Assembly: GCA_905198865.1 (NCBI GenBank)
Contig: CAJKEB010000049.1
Span: 1 to 13,258 of the forward strand
From: an uncultured Eubacteriales bacterium
GTDB taxonomy: Bacteria > Bacillota > Clostridia > Monoglobales > Monoglobaceae
Direction: 5' to 3'
Length of the DNA stretch: 13,258 bases
Below are positions 1 through 6,000 of this stretch, one piece after another. The first letter of the stretch is position 1. Each line of letters begins with the position of its first letter. The position numbers were made by a program, and so were the translations under genes. The notes beneath the pieces were generated by a model, which saw only the letters and a list, made by a program, of their open reading frames with translations, did no database searches and had not been told where the DNA came from.

Positions 1-1
1 G

Positions 2-31
2 CAGAAAGAGAAATTGTACGCGGTTATCCTT
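2..31. repeat. Left copy of a two-block inverted repeat
   Basis: CAGAAAGAGA (2-11) and CGGTTATCCTT (21-31) occur again in reverse complement at 242-251 and 220-230. The blocks are 9 nt apart here and 11 nt apart in the right copy. Both blocks match exactly. If each copy is the start of a transcript, the sense and antisense RNAs begin with the same leader. Confidence 0.75.
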
Positions 32-54
32 CCCATTCTTTCAAAGAAGGGAGG
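29..54 (+). promoter_or_regulatory. Leader hairpin hiding a Shine-Dalgarno-like sequence
   Basis: Bases 29-34 pair with 49-54 (one U:G), and after a bulged A35 bases 36-40 pair with 44-48. The right arm is GGGAGG, so a Shine-Dalgarno-like sequence would be closed in plus-strand RNA. Hiding translation signals in the toxin mRNA leader is common in type I systems. Here no normal start follows at proper spacing: the next starts belong to the 86-102 signal. The hairpin may control ribosome access or standby rather than initiation at this site. Confidence 0.4.
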
Positions 55-101
55 TGTCATCTCTATCACAGACTTAGTCGGGAAAGAGGTGATAATTGCT
101 T

Positions 102-173
102 ATGAAGCATATACTTAGAGTTCTTATACTCACTGTTATACTTCTCGTGATTTTCACGGAAAAAGTAATATAG
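102..173 (+). CDS. Small hydrophobic peptide, candidate type I toxin (23 aa)
   Basis: The peptide reads MKHILRVLILTVILLVIFTEKVI. It has a short basic N-terminus, one continuous hydrophobic stretch (about residues 4-18) long enough for a membrane helix, and a charged TEK tail. This resembles in character the very small membrane toxins of type I systems (Ibs, TisB, ShoB and TxpA/BsrG classes), which depolarise or stress the membrane, but I do not recognise a specific family. A Shine-Dalgarno-like GAGGTG at 86-91 lies 10 nt before ATG 102; an in-frame TTG at 96 is an alternative start with 4 nt spacing. The TAG stop sits in the left arm of the antisense terminator hairpin. It is the only likely plus-strand gene, opposing the phage operon. 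Four of its 23 codons are ATA, which suits AT-rich accessory DNA. Confidence 0.5.
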   Translation: MKHILRVLILTVILLVIFTEKVI

Positions 174-250
174 CCGCCGATTGTCCGGAAACGGCGACTA
201 TATAAATCGTTTAGTTTTCAAGGATAACCGTTAAACAGTTATCTCTTTCT
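160..250 (-). ncRNA. Candidate antisense RNA (antitoxin), about 90 nt
   Basis: The RNA is predicted to start near base 250, seven bases after a consensus -10, and to end in the run of five U (bases 164-160) after the 168-203 hairpin. It would hold two stem-loops. The 5' one is GAUAACUG/CGGUUAUC with a UUUAA loop (bases 243-223). The 3' one is a 12-bp stem with a 12-nt loop that contains the self-complementary UCCGGA. It is fully complementary to any plus-strand toxin mRNA that reads past base 160, and covers the last codons and stop of the peptide ORF. A role as RNA antitoxin is inference from this overlap. Ends and length are predicted, not measured. Confidence 0.55.
168..203 (-). terminator. 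Intrinsic terminator of the antisense RNA
   Basis: Bases 168-179 and 192-203 form a 12-bp stem in minus-strand RNA, with 11 Watson-Crick pairs and one G:U (bases 174/197) and a 12-nt loop. UAC and then UUUUU follow on the minus strand. On the plus strand the 174/197 pair is a C:A mismatch and no clear U-run follows, so the element is better suited to the minus transcript. Confidence 0.7.
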
Positions 251-251
251 G
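220..251. repeat. Right copy of the two-block inverted repeat
   Basis: AAGGATAACCG (220-230) and TCTCTTTCTG (242-251) are the reverse complements of 21-31 and 2-11. On the minus strand this copy lies immediately downstream of the 257-285 promoter and forms the predicted 5' end of the antisense RNA. The segment between the blocks forms a stem-loop in this copy (223-243) but not in the diverged left copy. Confidence 0.75.
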
Positions 252-256
252 TTTTC

Positions 257-285
257 ATTATATCAGTTTAATTTTACTTTGTCAA
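257..285 (-). promoter_or_regulatory. Consensus sigma-70/sigma-A promoter for the antisense RNA
   Basis: On the minus strand the sequence is TTGACA (bases 285-280), a spacer of exactly 17 nt, and TATAAT (262-257). TGA just before the -10 adds a TGn extended -10. Both hexamers match consensus perfectly, the strongest promoter in the window. No minus-strand ORF follows, so it most likely drives a non-coding RNA. Confidence 0.85.
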
Positions 286-315
286 TATGTTTATTTCAGC
301 AACGGTTCTATTTCG

Positions 316-334
316 TCTACGAATATGTCGTAGA
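316..334. repeat. Perfect 7-bp palindromic stem between the toxin-antitoxin locus and the Tal gene
   Basis: TCTACGA (316-322) and TCGTAGA (328-334) flank a 5-nt centre. It lies just downstream of the Tal stop codon in the minus direction. Neither strand has a U-run after it, so it is not a typical terminator. It could be an operator or an RNA stability hairpin. The rest of 286-368 shows nothing else clear. Confidence 0.4.
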
Positions 335-368
335 TTATATCAAACCTTTAAGCACAGGTATTACATTC

Positions 369-2294
369 TCATGATATATTAATACCTAAATTTCTGAGTT
401 GAGTTTTTAAACTTTCGATATCCGCTTTTGTTGCTATTTCAGAGCTTTTATACTTTAAGGTTTGTCCAAAATTTACTTCACTTCCGTCACTCGTTAAAAA
501 TATATTTCCCCCAAGAGACATATGGGTACCTCTGGCACCTTTAAACACCTTAAATAATGCGTTTCCATTATCATACAAGGCTATTTGATGTATGCCTCCT
601 TGCGCAGGCATATCACGCGCGGAGTTCGCGAACAGACCGTCTGCCTGTCCATCGCTGTCATAGCTCTGAATACCATTGCCGTCTATTATTGTGCGTGCTT
701 TTCCGGTCTCTCCGGTTTTGAATATACCGCATATGGTCAGGTTGCCGTTATCGTCAATATAGGCTGTGCGCTTGCCGTCTATGTTATAGAGTTCAAACAC
801 ATACTTTTCTAAGCTCTCGCTGTAGCCTGCGTTAAACCTCAGCGTTTCTGCGCTGTCAAACATCTGTATCAGGTTATCCTCGATTTTGAGCTCGCCGCTT
901 TCGCTCATTATCGTTATGAGGTTGGTATAAAGATATGTCTGCGCTGCGTTGTCGCCCTCGCCGTGTCCGAATACGCCTATCCAGTTCCAGCCGTCGGCTT
1001 TTGAGCTGTCTGCTACGCCTATCTTTATCTTGCCGTCAATGATAGCAACAGCATATTTGCCATTGGGCGACACAAACATTGCACCGGTTTCATATTGGGC
1101 GATTTTCTGGAATGTTCCGTTGTTCTCAACGGTTACATCGGTATTCTTCTTCATGAACTCTATTACCGGAGTTTTAAGCTCTTTCTTCTCATTCCTATGC
1201 AAACGCAAATACTGCGTTGCGCTGAACATACCCGTAAACGCCTCCTGATTGGTTATAGGCGGCACGCCTACAAGTATTGAGTTCTTATGCGGTTCATACG
1301 GATAGGTTTTTGTAGTTATTACCCTCTGCTTTGACTTTATACCGTTGTCAAGGTCGTTTACGGTTACTGTATCGCCGAGCTTGACCTCGCCTTTTATATC
1401 GATTAACTTTATTTCAACAGAATATTTCGGTATGTCGATACGCTCGATATTCTTTGAATCGAATTGCAGCTGTGCCGCTGACAGCAAATCATCTTGGTCT
1501 GTTATCTCGTCAAAGTTGCTGAAACCCTCATATTCGCCGAGTATATCGTAGTTTGGACTGAGTATATACCCCTTTCCGTTGTCTGTGTTCCCAAGCTCCT
1601 GAAGCGTGCCGTCTGCAAGCATTTTATACGATTGGTCAAGCGGCAAATCGTCTTTGCCGTATGGATACAGCTTTGTTACAAGCGTGTATGTGTCTATTGT
1701 AGGAGTAATCGTACAGCCGTTATATCTCTGGTCAATCACAATGCCCCTGTCCTTGCCAAGCCTGCGCACAAGACCTATACGCTCATTGTCAATATATATT
1801 TCGCTGTGAATACGGTATTTTTTCAGTGTTTCCATAAGAGCATTGAGACAGCCTATAGGTGTCTTCTTTGAGGCTTCAAAAAAGTCAATTTCATCATCGA
1901 CAGGCTCAAGCCCCAACGCTCTGAGCTCTGATTCCGGCAGCACTGTCACATAAGGCGAATTTTTGAATATCGCTTCAAATATTTCATATGCGGGTTTGCC
2001 TATCATATCATCTATGTATTGTACATGAGTTCGGCAAGTGTCCTGTAATAATGAATCAGCCATTATTTTTGTACCCTCAATCCGCTTTATGCGGAATATC
2101 CTGCCGTCATATCCTATCTTGCGTTCAACCTCAACAAATCCCCATTTTGAGTTTCCCTGAGGAAGAGTAAGCTCAAGCTCATAACTGCCGTTTATCGACT
2201 GTGTTATACACACATCTTTTGCGTTCTGTAGGAAGCCCAGACGCCGATATACATAATCTGTTTCGTCTTTGTCATATACTGCTATATACTTCAT
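369..2294 (-). CDS. Tail-tip protein, Tal / prophage endopeptidase-tail family (641 aa)
   Basis: This protein forms the tail tip below Dit and typically carries receptor-binding or wall-contact functions. The N-terminus (MKYIAVYDKDETDYVYRRLG, then an ELELTLP-containing strand) and residues to about 365 look like the conserved Tal region of phage minor structural proteins. From about residue 370 the sequence changes to a low-complexity, Gly/Asn/Asp-rich beta-type region (for example VSPNGKYAVAIIDGKIKIGV) that is probably phage-specific. The end (ATKADIESLKTQLRNLG) looks like a short coiled coil that could trimerise or hold another fibre. No catalytic peptidase motif is evident. The start is ATG with GGGGAGG seven bases before. 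It overlaps the Dit stop by ATGA, indicating translational coupling. Confidence 0.85.
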   Translation of the reverse strand: MKYIAVYDKDETDYVYRRLGFLQNAKDVCITQSINGSYELELTLPQGNSKWGFVEVERKIGYDGRIFRIKRIEGTKIMADSLLQDTCRTHVQYIDDMIGKPAYEIFEAIFKNSPYVTVLPESELRALGLEPVDDEIDFFEASKKTPIGCLNALMETLKKYRIHSEIYIDNERIGLVRRLGKDRGIVIDQRYNGCTITPTIDTYTLVTKLYPYGKDDLPLDQSYKMLADGTLQELGNTDNGKGYILSPNYDILGEYEGFSNFDEITDQDDLLSAAQLQFDSKNIERIDIPKYSVEIKLIDIKGEVKLGDTVTVNDLDNGIKSKQRVITTKTYPYEPHKNSILVGVPPITNQEAFTGMFSATQYLRLHRNEKKELKTPVIEFMKKNTDVTVENNGTFQKIAQYETGAMFVSPNGKYAVAIIDGKIKIGVADSSKADGWNWIGVFGHGEGDNAAQTYLYTNLITIMSESGELKIEDNLIQMFDSAETLRFNAGYSESLEKYVFELYNIDGKRTAYIDDNGNLTICGIFKTGETGKARTIIDGNGIQSYDSDGQADGLFANSARDMPAQGGIHQIALYDNGNALFKVFKGARGTHMSLGGNIFLTSDGSEVNFGQTLKYKSSEIATKADIESLKTQLRNLGINIS

Positions 2295-3094
2295 ATAATA
2301 ACCTCCCCGTACATAAAATTGTGTTTATAATCAAAGAATACCATACCGCCGCCGTCGCACTCTATCTCTATATTATTTTCTCCTGGAAGCAGCTCGCAGA
2401 AATCGCCTGTCACGCCCTCCGGCATATATCCGTTTTCGCAGTCAATAACGAATGTTCTGACATCTCCGACCGATATATTTATCTCACTATTGTTAACTGT
2501 CAGGTTAACCGCTGTCACGCCCTGCTCCAGGTCGACAATTACCGAAGGACGGACAGGAGCAGAACCCTGATAGTCAAGTGTACCGCTGTAATCTCCGCTG
2601 AAATTAATCTCGTTTTCATCGCCGAACCCGATAGGAACGTCGCTGTCGAGCGGCACATCACTGTCAAGCGGTATGCCGTTGCTGTCAAACATAAACTTAT
2701 TGAACGGACGGCAGCGGAACTGAATCTTTGACTTGCCGTTTTTATAAAGGTTAATCGTCAAATCCTCTAAATTCGTAGGCTTTGCTATCCACCTGACATA
2801 TGGCATATCATCAAAGATAAGCTCACCGTAACCGCCCGACAGCCAATTGATAAATCGTGATACGGACTTTTGAAGCTCGGTAGTGTTGGGAGCTATAAGC
2901 ATAAACTCAAGCTCCAGCACCTTGTCGTCATAAAATAACCGTCCGCCGGACTCCGAGCAGTCAACATTTCCGTCACGGTACGGAACTTCTTCATCGACCT
3001 GTCTGACAGGCGGTGTTATCGGTCGCCCGACCGTTTTGACTATTGTGTTAAATTCATTACTGTGTCTGCCTCTAAATGTTATCCCATGCCTCAT
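2291..3094 (-). CDS. Distal tail protein (Dit), siphovirus tail family (267 aa)
   Basis: Dit forms the hexameric hub that joins the tail tube to the Tal tip. The position between tape measure and Tal, the N-terminal belt-like region (RPITPPVRQVDEEVPYRDGN, then LFYDDKVLELEFML) and the middle motif GGYGELIFDD followed by Y.RW.A fit the Sipho_tail Dit family. The length is at the short end, without an obvious inserted carbohydrate-binding domain. A small tandem repeat, PLDSDV twice, lies at about residues 141-153. The ATG start has GGAGG six bases upstream. The SD overlaps the last codons of the tape measure gene, and only two bases separate its TAA from this ATG. Confidence 0.85.
   Translation of the reverse strand: MRHGITFRGRHSNEFNTIVKTVGRPITPPVRQVDEEVPYRDGNVDCSESGGRLFYDDKVLELEFMLIAPNTTELQKSVSRFINWLSGGYGELIFDDMPYVRWIAKPTNLEDLTINLYKNGKSKIQFRCRPFNKFMFDSNGIPLDSDVPLDSDVPIGFGDENEINFSGDYSGTLDYQGSAPVRPSVIVDLEQGVTAVNLTVNNSEINISVGDVRTFVIDCENGYMPEGVTGDFCELLPGENNIEIECDGGGMVFFDYKHNFMYGEVII
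2636..2671 (-). repeat. 18-nt tandem duplication inside dit
   Basis: Two adjacent 18-nt units (2636-2653 and 2654-2671) match at 14 of 18 bases and both encode PLDSDV. The differing bases are mostly silent, so the amino-acid repeat has been kept while the DNA has drifted. This is at the junction between the N-terminal belt and the C-terminal part of Dit, possibly a linker. Confidence 0.6.
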
Positions 3095-3096
3095 TT

Positions 3097-6000
3097 TTAA
3101 CCTCCGACCGCCTCAACAAATTTGTTAAAGACATTGTTTGAATAAAGTATTGCGTCTGTTTTGTCTGCGACATTTATATTGTTTGTCTGGGTAACCGTGA
3201 CGCTCGGCTTAATTTTTCCGATTTCTTCTTTTATTGTATCTATAAGCGCCTGTGTTTTATCGGTTATGCTCGCCTTGAGCGGTTCGACAAGCGTTGCTAT
3301 TTTCGCATTCGCATCTCTGGTCTGTTGCAGGATTTTTTCCTTTTCAGCCTCCAACGCCTCATAGTCAGACTGCATTTGCTCCATGATAGCATTGTTTTCA
3401 AGCTCTAATTGATATTTTTCTTCTTCCCGCTCTATCTCCTTGAGCTTGTCAAGCGCCTCCTGGTATTTTTCCTTACCCTCGATAGTTACGGCGTTCTTGT
3501 ATTTCTCAATATCGGCAAGTGTTTCAGACTTGTCCTCTGCTCTGTCCTCGACTTCCCAGCTTTCTTCAAGAGCGCTTAATTTATCATCAAGCAGCTTTTC
3601 AACCTCGTCCATGCGGTCTTTGGCTTCGGAAAGTATATCGTCATAATAATCCTCTGTGGCTTTGTACAGCTCCATTTGCGCTTCATCGGCTTGTCTGCGT
3701 GCGTATTGCTGTTTTGTCGGATCTAATTCCGGATTTTCAGACCATGCGGTATATTTGTCAGCAACTCGTTGATAAAAATCAAGTTTATCCTCGCCGATAT
3801 TCTCCCAACCGTAAACCTCTGCACGCTTTTCTTGCCATTGCCAATCATCTTCCCAAGAGCCAAGTTGATTTCTAACCTCATCATATCTGTTTTGTTCAAG
3901 TTCGAGTTCGACCTTGACTTTGTATGCATATTCCTCATCAGTCAACTCTCCGAGTTCTGCAAAATAGTCTCTGACCTCAGCTCTTTGTCTATCAATAGCC
4001 GCAATAGCATCATCGGCAGAAATATTGTTGTATTCTTTTTCTCTATCTATCCAAGCGTCAGAATATGCAATGTAATTATCAAGAAACTGCTCCGTATACT
4101 CGCTTCGGGTATCAAAATAATCCTCCCATGTAATCAGTCCGTCATTTGCCGCCTGAACATTGCGCCGGTTTATGGTCTGCCACACCTCGCCCATACCGGT
4201 TCCCATTTCGTTCCAGTCGTTAAGACTGCCGTGCAAATCGATATATGCCTTAGATGCTTCGTTTGCGTCCTCAATCAGCTGAACGGAATGCTTGTGCAAC
4301 TCAAGCGTTGCGTCTCTGTATTCCTCGGTATCGGGTGCAAAATTTTCATCACGGTATACAGCAAGTTTTGAATAGTATTCCTCTTGTGAAATCCAGCCCA
4401 TATCAAGCGAATACTGCATTGTGTCAAGGCTGTCCTGCCACACCTGCTTTGTGTATGTGACAATTTCCTCTTCAATTTCCTTGATAACTTCGGCATCTGA
4501 CGCGAATTTCTGCTTCATCTCGTCAAGCCACTCAAGCTCCTCCCATGCCGGGATTATGCTGTATGTGGTCTTGCGTATATGCTCACGGTCGGATTTTGCA
4601 GTCTCCCACGCCTCGTTATTCTTTCCGCTTGCATAGTGGGGAAGGCTTGCTAATGCATCTTTAGTCTGTGAAGCGGTAAGAAGTACGTCATGCTTTTTAA
4701 ACATAATCGGCACGTCTCGACCTTCAAAAGTATATCCCACTCCATCACGTATCAAAAGCTCTGTAGGATCTGCTACACCTTTTTCATCATTTATGATACC
4801 AAAACCCGCTTTTGCATCAGATGTACCTTTTGCAGTAATACCATTTGCCAAAGCGTTCGGACTCGGCAAGCCGCCTGAAACTACCGTATTGATTGTTATT
4901 GTTTTGCTTGACGGGATCCCTCTTATTGCTGCCGCAACTCTGTTTGCTGTTCCGCTTGCATTGTCGCTTGCGGTAATATATGTATTATGTGATGTAGGTA
5001 TATCATGTATAGCATCGGTAACATCTTCCGCCACCGGAGTAGCTTCATCATTAGCTTTTAGTGATGATGTAACCTCCGTGCCGTCAAGATTATATAATTT
5101 GCCTGTTACAAGGTCGAGGACAAGTGTAGCGCCGTCCTCTGCTTCAACTCTTGCCTTTCCTGTCGTTTTGTCAATACCTTGTATTTTATAGCTTACACCG
5201 TCAACAATTATAGATGCGTTATCCTGTGCCATGAGGATTGCAACAGCGGTTTCCATACCGAAGTTTTTTACGAGTTCTGTAACCGCTACAATCTCATCTT
5301 TTCCATTGACTTGTACTCCAACAGTAACATTTTTGCCGTTTATTTCTTCAATATTTTGTGTTGTATCATCAATAAGCGATATATCACCCTCAGCACTGAT
5401 TTTTATTGTTTTATTCTCAGGTACCAAGCCCATAGAATGTGCAAGCTGATTTGCCTGTTGTATTATGGTATCCAAACCGCCCTCTGTTTTTGCTGCGCTG
5501 ATTATATCGCTAAACCCATTTTGGAGCAATGCGCCTTGTACGGCAGCTTGAGAAGCTGAATAACCCCATTGCTGCATTGTATTGACACAATCTCTGACAG
5601 AAGCGTTAAGACCGCCGTTTTTATCTGCGACAGCCTCTGTGACTGAATTAAATCCATTAAGTTTTAAAGCAGCTTGATTTGCATAACCGCCCATTTCATT
5701 AAAACTAAAACCGACTGCTTTGCCGTACTCGCCGATTTTAGCTATATACTCTTGAGTTTTTCCGTTTCCGTTTTCGATTGCCGCAGGCAATTCGGCAAGC
5801 ATTACATCGGAAGCAACTCGCGCTGCTTCCTGATATTCATTGACAGACGCTTTTGCGGCTTCTATATTTTTTTTGTTTTCTTCGACTTTTTCGCTGTTTT
5901 CAGATAATCTGTTGTCGATAGCTGCTAAAGCGTCTTCAACCATATCCGCATTAGCCCAATTAAAATCATCTCCTGTAAGCTCGTGATACGCTTCTGCTAC

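Larger units (their letters stand above)
1..251. other. Candidate type I toxin-antitoxin locus (small hydrophobic peptide gene with convergent antisense RNA)
   Basis: This is an assembly of elements seen in the sequence. A 23-codon hydrophobic ORF lies on the plus strand. A consensus promoter on the minus strand fires towards it. A terminator hairpin at 168-203 ends the minus transcript inside the 3' part of the toxin ORF, and inverted repeat blocks lie at both ends. Convergent toxin mRNA and antisense RNA overlapping at their 3' ends is the known layout of TxpA/RatA and BsrG/SR4 in Bacillus and of the prophage RCd systems in Clostridioides difficile. No sequence homology to those is claimed. 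The toxin promoter would lie left of base 1 and cannot be seen. Function is inferred from architecture only. Confidence 0.6.

Noticed and set aside
14..118. Plus-strand frame open from the window edge through bases 59-118 (ending IIAYEAYT), resembling the start of a holin-like toxin
   Set aside because: It has no start codon placed after a ribosome site and no hydrophobic helix. The hydrophobic frame starting at 102 is better supported.
1..262. Identification as an Fst/par-type system of pAD1
   Set aside because: In par the leader repeats are direct, giving complementary RNAs. Here they are inverted, and the peptide does not look like Fst.
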